Source: JACRAV01 sp964571235
Lineage (GTDB): Bacteria; Zixibacteria; MSB-5A5; GN15; FEB-12
Direction: 5' to 3'
Length of the DNA stretch: 64,000 bases
NCBI GenBank assembly: GCA_964571235.1
Contig: CAZNAI010000004.1
Span: forward strand, 620,001 to 684,000
The translations under genes and the position numbers were made by a program. This document shows, in pieces, positions 9,041 through 16,967 of the stretch. Numbering within the stretch: position 1 is the first letter of the stretch; every line of letters begins with the position of its first letter. The notes below the pieces were generated by a model. That model was given only the letters and a program-made list of their open reading frames with translations. It ran no database searches and had not been told where the DNA came from.

Positions 9041-10438
9041 ATGCGAAAACTAATTTGTCTGTTGATATCGTATGCGTCCCTCTGTGGACCTGTCTTGATC
9101 CTCTCCGCTCCACCGGTGTCGGCAATCCACGTACAGAGCCGGGCAATCCTCTCGTATTCGCCTGACACCGACTCGCTCTGCTTTATCTCATTCCCATTTA
9201 CTGTCAATAGGGATGACCTGCGATTCTTGAAAGACTCGGCATCCGGCAAATTCTCAGCCGGTCTGTTTGCCGAACTCATAATTACTGACACTGCGGGAAA
9301 ACAGATTGCCTCTCAAAGTAACAACCGGGTCATAACAGTAGATCACGAGCCGGAGATAACTGCAACCGGATACAAAGTCTTTGATCGTTTTGTTAAAGCC
9401 TTGCCTCCCGGTATCTACGGCGCCAAATTGAACGTGATTGACATTGTAAGCAAGGCAGAAGAATCGCTGGATTTCGGCGTCATCTCCGTGTCTCAGTGGG
9501 ACGGCGGACTGACAATCGGCGGCCTGGTAGCCGCATACAACGTGAAGTTTGTGGGAGATTCGGTCGACGACCAGCTCTCTCGCCTCGTGGATAACGGCCT
9601 ACTGGTAGTCCCCAATCCACTGGGGTTGTACAATCTTTCCGATTCGGCGCTGTGGTTGTATTCGGAAGTGTACGGCCTTGCGCACGATTCGGCGGCGCCT
9701 TCAAACTATCGATTAGCCTTTGCGATGCTCGACAGGGGAGGAAACATTGCAAGAGATTTTGGCTACACGCTCCGCCCCAAAGCGGGAACATCGGCGGTGG
9801 TGTCTGAGAAATTCAGCCTGGAAGGGCTGGGTCGCGGCGGGTTCCTCCTTCGGATGATCGTCGATGACCAATCGGCAGGGAAATCCGATACCGCCTTTCT
9901 GACTTTCTGGCACATAGAGTCGTCGGCCGACCTGACGACGCCGTCGACGGCCTTTGATTCTCTATCGCTTAAGGATCAGATTTCTGCAATGAAGTACCTC
10001 ATGTCGCCCAACGAAGCGACTCTACTGTCATCACTCCCCGACGAGGGCAAGCGCAACTTCATCAAGCAATACTGGCAGGAGCATGACGCCCAGAAGAGCG
10101 CGGTCGACTATGTATCGCAGGACGAAATCGCCCGGCGCTTCAATTTTGCAAATGCGACATTTTCTTCCAACGAATTCAAGACCAACGGCTGGTCGACCGA
10201 ACGGGGGCGAGTCTATCTTAAGTACGGTCCCTGGGAAGAGCGCACCGAACAGGTCCTCCCGTCTGAGCAAACCCCTTATGAAGTGTGGCACTACCGGTCA
10301 AAAAGGGGATACTATTTCATATTTGTAGACACCCGCAATATCGGTGATTTCCGCATGGTACATTCAAATGCAACCGGTGAGCGGCATGATACTACATGGG
10401 AAGAGTATTTTAAGGATCGCCTGTACATGTATAGATGA
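9041..10438 (+). CDS. Secreted GWxTD-domain protein, second copy
   Basis: Exported protein of 465 residues, paralogous to its upstream neighbour only in the C-terminal third. An N-terminal hydrophobic segment (residues about 5-27) acts as signal peptide. The family motif appears as NGWSTERGRVYLKYGPWEE, followed by YEVWHYRSKRGYYFIFVD. The N-terminal 300 residues are beta-rich and diverged from the first copy, so the two are probably not redundant. It is separated by 7 bases from the first copy and followed by a strong intrinsic terminator, which makes the two genes one unit. Function unknown. Confidence 0.83.
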   Translation: MRKLICLLISYASLCGPVLILSAPPVSAIHVQSRAILSYSPDTDSLCFISFPFTVNRDDLRFLKDSASGKFSAGLFAELIITDTAGKQIASQSNNRVITVDHEPEITATGYKVFDRFVKALPPGIYGAKLNVIDIVSKAEESLDFGVISVSQWDGGLTIGGLVAAYNVKFVGDSVDDQLSRLVDNGLLVVPNPLGLYNLSDSALWLYSEVYGLAHDSAAPSNYRLAFAMLDRGGNIARDFGYTLRPKAGTSAVVSEKFSLEGLGRGGFLLRMIVDDQSAGKSDTAFLTFWHIESSADLTTPSTAFDSLSLKDQISAMKYLMSPNEATLLSSLPDEGKRNFIKQYWQEHDAQKSAVDYVSQDEIARRFNFANATFSSNEFKTNGWSTERGRVYLKYGPWEERTEQVLPSEQTPYEVWHYRSKRGYYFIFVDTRNIGDFRMVHSNATGERHDTTWEEYFKDRLYMYR

Positions 10439-10467
10439 TCAACTCCTTACATAGAGTGTACGCAAAG

Positions 10468-10497
10468 AAGAGGCCACCCCCAAGGGTGGCCTCTTTT
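10468..10497. terminator. Bidirectional intrinsic terminator
   Basis: A 12-bp perfect stem, AAGAGGCCACCC / GGGTGGCCTCTT, with loop CCAA (10480-10483), is followed by T residues on both strands. It lies between the convergent second GWxTD gene (plus) and the DUF1573 gene ending at 10522 (minus), so it can serve both. Confidence 0.88.
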
Positions 10498-10521
10498 GGT
10501 CAGGCGTAATGAATATATCGG

Positions 10522-11283
10522 TCAGTGTCCGCCGACTGTACCCGATGCCGACACGTTGACATTCGCAGTCGTGTCGCTCGGCAGGCGCAAAGCACGCTTC
10601 ACCGGTATGGTAAATCGATTATGAGCGGCGTTGTTAACCTCAATGGTAATCGATTTCTCAAATTCGGTTTTGAGCGCTCGCTCGGCGAGTACAATGGAAC
10701 CTTGCACGGTGGCGCCGGCGCCTACTGTCTTTGGACAATCCACTGTCAAAATATCCGGCGCAGAAACCAACGTGATTTCCAGCGGCTCAGCCGATGCATT
10801 GGTCACGGTGAACTTCATGCGGTCGCGCACCTGTTGACCGAACTGCGAGATATCCAGCTTGTACGGCTTCACAATTAACGGATAGGTCGAGTCGGCTCGG
10901 ATCATGACTTCGCAGTTAAATTGTACATACTTCTCGGGAGGGCCCTCGTTCGATTCCACGCGAGGTCTTTTGGAGATCTTCCCGGTATAGTGTTTAGTGT
11001 CGAAGATGACTTCAAGGCGGGTCGAATCGCCGGGCGCGAGGGTAGTTTTCTCCAGCGGGGCCTGAGTACACCCGCAACCGGGGATTACTTTGAGAATCTG
11101 CAGAGTATCGTCTCCCTTTGAGTACAGCCAGAATACATGGCTTACCTTGGCGTTCTGCGGCACCGCTCCGAAATTGTACTCAGTCTCCGGTATGACCAGT
11201 CGTGGTGCGCCCAGCGCCGAACTGGCGATGGTCATACCGATTCCGGCGACGATGATCGCGCTGGTTAACCTGAATCCTCTCAT
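10522..11283 (-). CDS. DUF1573 secreted protein with intact CGC motif
   Basis: A 253-residue exported protein with an N-terminal signal peptide ending near SSALGAP. Residues about 27-125 form the DUF1573 domain, an Ig/ASH-like fold recognisable by YNFGAVPQNAKVSHVFWLYS, the conserved cysteine motif PGCGCTQAP and the Pro/Gly-rich APGDSTRLEVIF. A second beta-sandwich region follows (about 130-235). The start is ATG 11283 with GAGGAG upstream. It is the downstream member of a tandem pair. Its paralog ending at 11412 is nearly the same length and highly similar, but has UGA in place of the first Cys codon. DUF1573 function is not established; an envelope or adhesion-like role is possible. Confidence 0.88.
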   Translation of the reverse strand: MRGFRLTSAIIVAGIGMTIASSALGAPRLVIPETEYNFGAVPQNAKVSHVFWLYSKGDDTLQILKVIPGCGCTQAPLEKTTLAPGDSTRLEVIFDTKHYTGKISKRPRVESNEGPPEKYVQFNCEVMIRADSTYPLIVKPYKLDISQFGQQVRDRMKFTVTNASAEPLEITLVSAPDILTVDCPKTVGAGATVQGSIVLAERALKTEFEKSITIEVNNAAHNRFTIPVKRALRLPSDTTANVNVSASGTVGGH

Positions 11284-11352
11284 CTTTGGCTCCTCGCTCT
11301 TGGCGTTCTCTTCCTATCTCAGTTTTCTTTTCTTCAATCCGAGACGGCAAAC

Positions 11353-11379
11353 AAAAAGGCCGCCGTTGGGCGACCTTTT
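11353..11379 (-). terminator. Intrinsic terminator between the two DUF1573 genes
   Basis: On the minus strand AAAAGGTCGCC, loop CAAC, GGCGGCCTTTT forms an 11-bp stem (one G-U pair) running into a T-tract. It lies downstream of the UGA-containing DUF1573 gene and upstream of the intact copy. The intact copy is therefore transcribed either from its own promoter or by partial readthrough. Confidence 0.75.
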
Positions 11380-11411
11380 CAATACTTCCATCTCGGAGTG
11401 TTAGTGTGCCG

Positions 11412-12161
11412 TCAGTGGCTCACTCCGGGGGAACTGGTCGCCTTCGTTGTGTCACCGGGAAGGCGCAACGCGCGCTTTACCGGGATCGTGAACCGAGATT
11501 TTTTCGTGTCGCTCAACTGAATCGTGATCGACTTCTCAAATTCCTTCTTCAAAGCGCCGGGGGAAAGCTTGATGATGCCTTCCGCCGATTGTCCTGCCGC
11601 CACGCTCTTGGGCAGAGTGACCGTCAGGAGTTGCTTCGGCCACGCCACGGTCGAGAGATCGTACGTCGAATCCGACACGTTCGTGATCGTGAACTTCATT
11701 TGATCACGTGTCTTTTCTCCGAATTGTGAAATATCCAACTTATACGGCTTGATGATAATCGGATATGTCGAATCCGGGCGACGCATCACCTCACAATCAA
11801 TCTGCACATACTTTTCGGGCGGACCCTCGTTGGTCTCGATCCGAGGACGCTTCGAAATCTTGTCCGTGTAGTGCTTGGTATCGAAGATAATCTCAAGTCT
11901 TGTGCTGTCACCGACAGCAACGGCCGTCTTTTCGAGCGGCGCTTGAGTGCATCCTCAGCCAGGCACAACTTTCAGAATGAGCAACGAATCTTCACCTTTG
12001 GAAAACAGCCAGAAATCATGCGATATTTTCGCATTCTGCGGCACATACCCAAAGTTGAAGGTCGTCTCTTCCAGCACCATCCGCGGCGCCGCGATCACTG
12101 ACTCAGCGGAGCAGATCACGGCCGCCAACATGGCGGCGCTCAGAGCTTTCAGTACCTTCAT
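11412..12161 (-). CDS. DUF1573 protein with in-frame UGA at a conserved Cys position (candidate selenoprotein)
   Basis: Read through the UGA, this is a 249-residue exported DUF1573 protein. Its signal peptide starts at MKVLKALSAAMLAAVICSA, placed at ATG 12161 with GGGAAGG upstream; an open extension to 12215 has no signal-like start. The codon at 11955-11957 is TGA. It falls in VVPG-(UGA)-GCTQAPLEK, where the adjacent paralog has VIPGCGCTQAPLEK. The frame is intact and strongly paralog-like on both sides (TFNFGYVPQNAKISHDFWLF before; DISQFGEKTRDQMKFTITN after). Selenocysteine insertion is therefore possible, giving a U-G-C motif. A recent nonsense mutation or base-calling error is the alternative. 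Other genes here end normally in TGA, so a changed genetic code is unlikely. No selenocysteine machinery lies in the window. Confidence 0.75.
11903..11919 (-). promoter_or_regulatory. SECIS-like hairpin downstream of the in-frame UGA
   Basis: On the minus strand UGCUGUC / GACAGCA forms a perfect 7-bp stem with the triloop GGU, 42 nt after the UGA. A G in the first two loop positions is a feature of bacterial SECIS elements. The distance is somewhat longer than the roughly 16-37 nt usually described. The paralogous intact gene shows no matching hairpin at this point. A weaker alternative stem, GCCG / CGGC with a 10-base loop, starts 15 nt after the UGA. The structure is visible; the role is speculative. 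Confidence 0.3.
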
Positions 12162-12371
12162 AGTCCGTGTATACCTTCCCGATTGTCTCGGTGGTTTCAG
12201 CGTGAATTTATACAAATGTCCGTCGGCCTTTGGCCGATAATACTTTATATGCCGGTCAGTCTTTTATAATCGACTGGAGCCGGGAAGTTCCAGTAACGAC
12301 GCAATTTATGGCGTTTCGCAGAGAGGTCAAGGCCAATCTTTTCCCGAAAGGGAGCCCGGAGAGCTATCGGA

Positions 12372-13298
12372 ATGTCACTGATCTTTGCCAAGGACATCGG
12401 AAAAATTTATAGCGGTAAAACGCGCAATGTCGTTTCGCTGGACTCGGTCACCTTCACGGTCAATCAGGGAGAGACGGTTGGCATTCTGGGACCGGTTGGA
12501 TCGGGTAAGTCCACGTTATTCCGGGCCTTAGCTGGGCTCGTCACCCTCAGCTCCGGAGAGCTACTTCTAAACGACCGCCCAGCCGGCGATCACAAAGCCC
12601 GGATCGGGGTCGGATATCTGCCGGAACACCCGGGATTCCCGGCAAATTTGACTGCCTTGGGGGCTCTTGAGTTTTCCGGCAGAATGAATGGGCTTGAGGG
12701 TATTGATCTGGCCGACTGTGCACTGGCCGCCTTAGAATTGGTGGACCTGTCAAAGTGGGCCGATACCCCGGTTAACAAACTATCCCGGGAAATGACCCGC
12801 CGCCTGGGTCTGGCCATTGCGCTTGCGCCAATGCCGCACCTATTGATAATCGATGAACCCGCCGAGCGTCTTGACAAACTAGCTCGCCGTCATTTTGACA
12901 AAACAATCACCTTCGCCAAAGAACGGGGCGTGACGCTACTCCATTTGGCGCATTCGGTCCGGCTACTTGAAAAAAGTGTCGACCGTGTTTTGTTTCTCGA
13001 CCGAGGGAGGATTGTCAATGCCGCGACGATCTCTGAGTTGATCGCTTCGCGATCGCTCGTGGAAATCAGCGCCGATATCGGTGAACGAATTCTCGATCTG
13101 CCGGCGGAACTTGGCCATGTGGTGTCGATCTCACGAAAGCGACTCATTGTGGAAATCGATGACGAAGATGCCGTGAACGGTATCATAGATTTTCTTCGGA
13201 TCAGTGGCATTTCAATTCATTCAGTCGGCAAGCGCGACACTTCAGCCGAAGCGACCTTTCTTACTTCGCCCGCCAACGCCACAGGAGTGGGTCGATGA
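12372..13298 (+). CDS. ABC transporter ATP-binding protein (GldA-like)
   Basis: Cytoplasmic ATPase of 308 residues for an ABC-2 type exporter. Walker A is GPVGSGKST, the Q-loop region is VGYLPEHPGF and Walker B is HLLIIDEP. The signature is degenerate, LSREMTRRLGLAIAL instead of LSGGM. The switch His is in LLHLAHS. After the ATPase core (about 230 residues) there is a C-terminal regulatory region of about 75 residues, as in GldA and CcmA-like ATPases. The following permease gene overlaps it by ATGA. The pair resembles gliding-type or ABC-2 export modules; the substrate is unknown. Confidence 0.88.
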   Translation: MSLIFAKDIGKIYSGKTRNVVSLDSVTFTVNQGETVGILGPVGSGKSTLFRALAGLVTLSSGELLLNDRPAGDHKARIGVGYLPEHPGFPANLTALGALEFSGRMNGLEGIDLADCALAALELVDLSKWADTPVNKLSREMTRRLGLAIALAPMPHLLIIDEPAERLDKLARRHFDKTITFAKERGVTLLHLAHSVRLLEKSVDRVLFLDRGRIVNAATISELIASRSLVEISADIGERILDLPAELGHVVSISRKRLIVEIDDEDAVNGIIDFLRISGISIHSVGKRDTSAEATFLTSPANATGVGR

Positions 13299-14098
13299 GA
13301 GGTATTACTCGCCACACATTCGGAGAGATGATCGACCGCAGGGGAGCGCTGGTGGCGGTTATTTCTCTTGTGATAGGGGCCTGGATTGTTCTCACGTCGG
13401 ACTGGGATAAACTGCGCATCTCATTTGAGCAGACCGATACCACATTGCCCTATGCGCCGGTCGACGAAATCTCGCTCCATTTCCTCTCGACTTATGCCAC
13501 CGTGCTTACCGGCGTTGTCTGTCTTTTGGCGGCCGGAGTCATCCCGGCCATGCTCAAGGATACCACCGCTTGGTTTCTCTTCACCCGACCTATCTCACGG
13601 CGGCGGGTGATAGTTGAGAAACTCTGGGCGATTGTCATTGTCTACCTGGGCCTTCTTCTCGCTATGGCCCTGCCGGTTGCTGTTATCGCCAGTTTACGCC
13701 ATTACCTTTTCGATGTCCGGGCCGGAGAGATCCTGCTCATTCACGTATTCAACTGTGGGGTCTGGCTTACACTCATTGTGGCTTTGGGTATTTTCCTCCG
13801 GTCGACCACCAAAGTCATAGCGGTTTCGTTGGCACTGTGGGGTACCCAGTTGGTCCTGGCGCGGGCTACCCAACTGGGCGAGAAACTGAACATCCCCTTT
13901 TTAGATTCGGTCATAAACGCATTCTCATTCGTCATGCCGCGTATGTCCGAATTGGGGGAGGCGGCACAGAAGATTGCTTCAGGTGGCACTCCGGCGCTTT
14001 TCACGCCGGTGATGATGACTTTACTTTCAGTCGGCTTGACTCTATATTTCGCGATAGCTAAACTTTCGCGACAGGATTTGATGGCCCCCAACGACTGA
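13295..14098 (+). CDS. ABC-2 type permease
   Basis: Integral membrane protein of 267 residues with about six hydrophobic segments and the typical ABC-2 layout: TM1 (about 16-29), a periplasmic stretch, then TM2 (about 62-83) followed by WFLFTRPISRRRVIVEKLW. That last stretch is the cytoplasmic coupling region of this family. It overlaps the ATPase gene by four bases (ATGA), so translation is coupled. It is the membrane partner of the preceding ATPase. Confidence 0.88.
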   Translation: MRGITRHTFGEMIDRRGALVAVISLVIGAWIVLTSDWDKLRISFEQTDTTLPYAPVDEISLHFLSTYATVLTGVVCLLAAGVIPAMLKDTTAWFLFTRPISRRRVIVEKLWAIVIVYLGLLLAMALPVAVIASLRHYLFDVRAGEILLIHVFNCGVWLTLIVALGIFLRSTTKVIAVSLALWGTQLVLARATQLGEKLNIPFLDSVINAFSFVMPRMSELGEAAQKIASGGTPALFTPVMMTLLSVGLTLYFAIAKLSRQDLMAPND

Positions 14099-14108
14099 AA
14101 GAAATCAA

Positions 14109-14621
14109 TTGACCCAACCTCCGAAAACACTTGTCCTCGAACCGCTCAAGATGGCCCTCCGACTTGAGGAAGAAGGCCAGAAGTTCTTTGCCGAAGCGGC
14201 CGCTCGAGTCCTAAACCCCCATGCCCGCCAGACATTATCGTTCCTGGCCGACGAGGAACTCCGGCACATCGAACGAATCAAAGAGTTCTCCCAGTCTATC
14301 GAAGCCGGCACCGCCGCGCCGCCGATCACGGCCACCGAGTCAATTGACGCACGGGTGAAGAAGTTTAACGATCAGTTGGCCCAGCTCAAGGCCGAGATTT
14401 CCCCCTCGGCGTCGGATATAGAGGCGTACACTTGGGCGGTCAAGTTCGAGAACGGCGCCGCTGAATTCTATCAGGAACAGATGGAAAAAAGTGACAACGC
14501 CGATGTCCGGGCGTTCTACCAATGGCTTGTTCAGGAAGAATCTCTCCACTCCGAAGTAATCACTTCCTGTCTGCGCTTTATCCAGGACCCCGCCGGGTGG
14601 TTTGCCGACCGAAAATCCTGA
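14109..14621 (+). CDS. Ferritin-like (rubrerythrin-type) diiron protein
   Basis: A 170-residue four-helix protein. Two helix pairs carry metal-ligand patterns: EEEGQKFFAEAA with DEELRHIERI, and ENGAAEFYQEQM with QEESLHSEVI. This is the E...EExxH arrangement of rubrerythrin/ferritin-like domains. No C-terminal rubredoxin domain is present. The first possible start is TTG 14109; ATG 14151 would shorten it by 14 residues, and neither has a strong ribosome site. It sits 10 bases after the ABC-2 permease. Likely role: iron binding or peroxide protection, by family. Confidence 0.82.
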   Translation: MTQPPKTLVLEPLKMALRLEEEGQKFFAEAAARVLNPHARQTLSFLADEELRHIERIKEFSQSIEAGTAAPPITATESIDARVKKFNDQLAQLKAEISPSASDIEAYTWAVKFENGAAEFYQEQMEKSDNADVRAFYQWLVQEESLHSEVITSCLRFIQDPAGWFADRKS

Positions 14622-14724
14622 TCCCCGACAACCCTTCGGATCCCCTTTCCCGCACTTTACATTTGTAATTGCCGCACGGTATATTAGCGGGCAAAGAACA
14701 CTTAACTCCCACTTGGAGAGTACC

Positions 14725-16092
14725 ATGACCGCGCTTGACTATCTCGCCCAATCAGAGAAACAACGATTTACCGACCTGTTTCAGTTCATCAGTTTCCCGT
14801 CTGTCTCCGGACAACCGGAGCGCAAAAACGATGTCGCCGCGTGCGGCGCCTGGCTGACCAAACATCTCGAGGCAATCGGATTCAAAGCCCAACTCCTGCC
14901 GACCGGCGGACACCCGGTCGTATTTGCCGAATATCAGGTCGACAAGAAACTACCGACAATTCTGTATTACGGCCACTACGATGTCCAACCACCCGAGCCG
15001 TTTGAGTTGTGGACCACGCCGCCGTTTAAAGCAGAGATCCGCGACGGATACATCTACGCCCGCGGAGCATGCGACGACAAAGGACAGACCTTCACCCATA
15101 TCAAAGGGCTCGAAGCGATCATCAAGGCGACCGGTACTTTGCCGGTGAATGTAAAATTCTTGATCGAGGGAGAAGAAGAATCCCACTCGGTCAATCTGCC
15201 GAAGTTTCTGAAGGCCAACAAAGAAATGCTCAAAGCCGATATCGTGGTCATCTCCGATACTGCCCAGTTTGACAAAAATACACCGGCTGTCACGTTTGGT
15301 TTGCGAGGGATTTCGTCATGCGAGGTCTTCGTCGACGGTCCCGACCGGGATGTTCACTCCGGCGCTTTCGGCGGCGCGATCGCCAATCCGATCAACTCGT
15401 TGTGTTGGATGGTCGGTCAGTTGCACGACAAAAATGGCAAAGTTGCAGTTCCCGGTTTTTATGCCGGAGTAAAACCGCCTACCAAGTGGGAACGGACGCA
15501 ATTCAAGAAGCTCCCGTTCAGAGAAGCTACTTACAAGAAGATGCTTGGAGTTCCCGGTCTGCAGGGTGAAAAAGGGTACACCACGCTCGAACGCGCCTGG
15601 TGCCGCCCCACCCTCGATGTCAACGGTTTCACCGGCGGGTATCAGGGCGAGGGGGCCAAGACAATTATCGCCTCCAAGGCTTCCTGCAAGATAACAATGC
15701 GCCTGGTGGGCGAACAAAAGCCAATGGATGTCTGCAACAAGCTTGAAAGATTCCTCAAGAAAATCGCCCCCAAAAGCGTGCGAGTGCGCGTCGACAAACA
15801 TGGCGGGGCGCGGGCGGTACAAGTACCGACCGACGGTCCCTGGCTTGAGGCCGCCGGCCGCGCGATTCAATCGGGCTTTGGCAAAAAGCCGGTCTTCATG
15901 AAAGAAGGCGGATCAATTCCCGTTACCGTCGAATTCAAGGAAACGCTTGGTTTGGATACACTCCTCATTGGCTTTGGGCTTCAAGATGACAACATCCACT
16001 CACCCAACGAGCGTTTTCGCGTGATCGACTTTGAGCGCGGATGTAAAACGGCGGCCGTTTTACCATTTGAATTGGCCAAAGTGAAAGCCTAA
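14725..16092 (+). CDS. M20-family dipeptidase / metallopeptidase
   Basis: Zinc-dependent exopeptidase of 455 residues, probably cytoplasmic (no signal peptide). It has the first metal-binding block YGHYDVQPPEPFELW (His and Asp), followed by ARGACDDKGQ with the bridging Asp. LIEGEEESHS carries the catalytic Glu and a ligand, DTAQ the next, and IHSPNERF the last His. The dimerisation domain lies between. ATG 14725 is chosen because GGAGAG lies 9 bases upstream and the family starts here; the longer open frame from 14602 overlaps the previous gene. Likely cleaves dipeptides or N-acylated amino acids. Confidence 0.92.
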   Translation: MTALDYLAQSEKQRFTDLFQFISFPSVSGQPERKNDVAACGAWLTKHLEAIGFKAQLLPTGGHPVVFAEYQVDKKLPTILYYGHYDVQPPEPFELWTTPPFKAEIRDGYIYARGACDDKGQTFTHIKGLEAIIKATGTLPVNVKFLIEGEEESHSVNLPKFLKANKEMLKADIVVISDTAQFDKNTPAVTFGLRGISSCEVFVDGPDRDVHSGAFGGAIANPINSLCWMVGQLHDKNGKVAVPGFYAGVKPPTKWERTQFKKLPFREATYKKMLGVPGLQGEKGYTTLERAWCRPTLDVNGFTGGYQGEGAKTIIASKASCKITMRLVGEQKPMDVCNKLERFLKKIAPKSVRVRVDKHGGARAVQVPTDGPWLEAAGRAIQSGFGKKPVFMKEGGSIPVTVEFKETLGLDTLLIGFGLQDDNIHSPNERFRVIDFERGCKTAAVLPFELAKVKA

Positions 16093-16094
16093 TT

Positions 16095-16892
16095 GTGGAT
16101 TTGAACCTGACTGGAAAGCGAGCGCTGGTCACCGGCGCATCCTCCGGGCTTGGCTTGGCTACTGCCATGCAGTTGGCCATAGAAGGATGCAATGTGACAA
16201 TCAACTCTCGTAGTGAGGTCCGTCTGGCGAGCGCGGCGAAACAGATTGAGCAGGCATCGGGGAAGAGGCCGACTATACTGGTTGGTGACACCTCCAACCA
16301 AGACGATATCGCCCGCATGCTCACACAGGTGAAAGGCTCGGGCGGCCTTTCAGACGTCGATATATTCGTCTTCAACAATGGCGGTCCGCCGGCCGGGGTT
16401 TTTGCCAACCAGCCGCGCGAGAATTGGGACATCGGCTTTGAAATGATCTTAAGGTCGGCCGTCGAATTAACACGCGGTCTGATCGACGGCATGGTTGCGC
16501 GTAAGTGGGGACGCCTTCTGTATATCACATCGATCGCCGCGTTACAACCAATCGATGATCTCATTCTGTCGAACACCTACAGGGCGGGGGTGCATGGCTT
16601 CTGCAAGACGATTTCCAACACCTACGCCAAGCATGGCATCACCGCAAATTGTCTTTGTCCGGGATATACGGCCACTGAGCGACTGAACGAATTAGCCGAG
16701 AAGCGGGCGGTGGCTTCGGAGCTCTCACTCGATGACCAGCTCAAGATCTTTGCCGCGTCGATTCCGGCCGGTCGCATCGGAACCCCCGAAGAGTTTGGTT
16801 CGCTGGCTACATTTTTGGCCAGCGACCGTGCGGCATTCATTACAGGCGCTTCCATACCGATCGACGGTGGCACCAATAAGGCGCTTTTATAA
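16095..16892 (+). CDS. Atypical short-chain dehydrogenase/reductase
   Basis: SDR-fold protein of 265 residues beginning with GTG, two bases after the M20 stop. The NAD(P) motif TGASSGLG is intact, NNGGPPAG replaces the usual NNAG, and the active-site Ser is S146 (ITSIAALQP). At the position of the catalytic Tyr and Lys (Ser+13 and +17) there are S159 and R163, in SNTYRAGVHGF. Classical YxxxK is thus absent. This matches a recognised divergent SDR branch with SNxxR, often annotated as 3-oxoacyl-ACP reductase. Actual reductase activity is uncertain. Confidence 0.85.
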   Translation: MDLNLTGKRALVTGASSGLGLATAMQLAIEGCNVTINSRSEVRLASAAKQIEQASGKRPTILVGDTSNQDDIARMLTQVKGSGGLSDVDIFVFNNGGPPAGVFANQPRENWDIGFEMILRSAVELTRGLIDGMVARKWGRLLYITSIAALQPIDDLILSNTYRAGVHGFCKTISNTYAKHGITANCLCPGYTATERLNELAEKRAVASELSLDDQLKIFAASIPAGRIGTPEEFGSLATFLASDRAAFITGASIPIDGGTNKALL

Positions 16893-16967
16893 CGTATTGT
16901 ATGGTAAGTAACTACGGTGAATATCGGTAGTATTTGTTAAGCGATTGCGCGACCGTTCTCATTACAG

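Noticed and set aside
11955..11957. UGA as evidence for a changed genetic code in this organism
   Set aside because: Several other genes in the window end in TGA at normal positions (for example at 9033, 13298 and 14098) and no other well-recognised gene contains an internal TGA.
12223..12237. Inverted repeat TCGGCC / GGCCGA in the divergent region between the DUF1573 and ABC ATPase genes as an operator
   Set aside because: Only 6 bp with a 3-base spacer; common by chance in this base composition and no second copy was seen.
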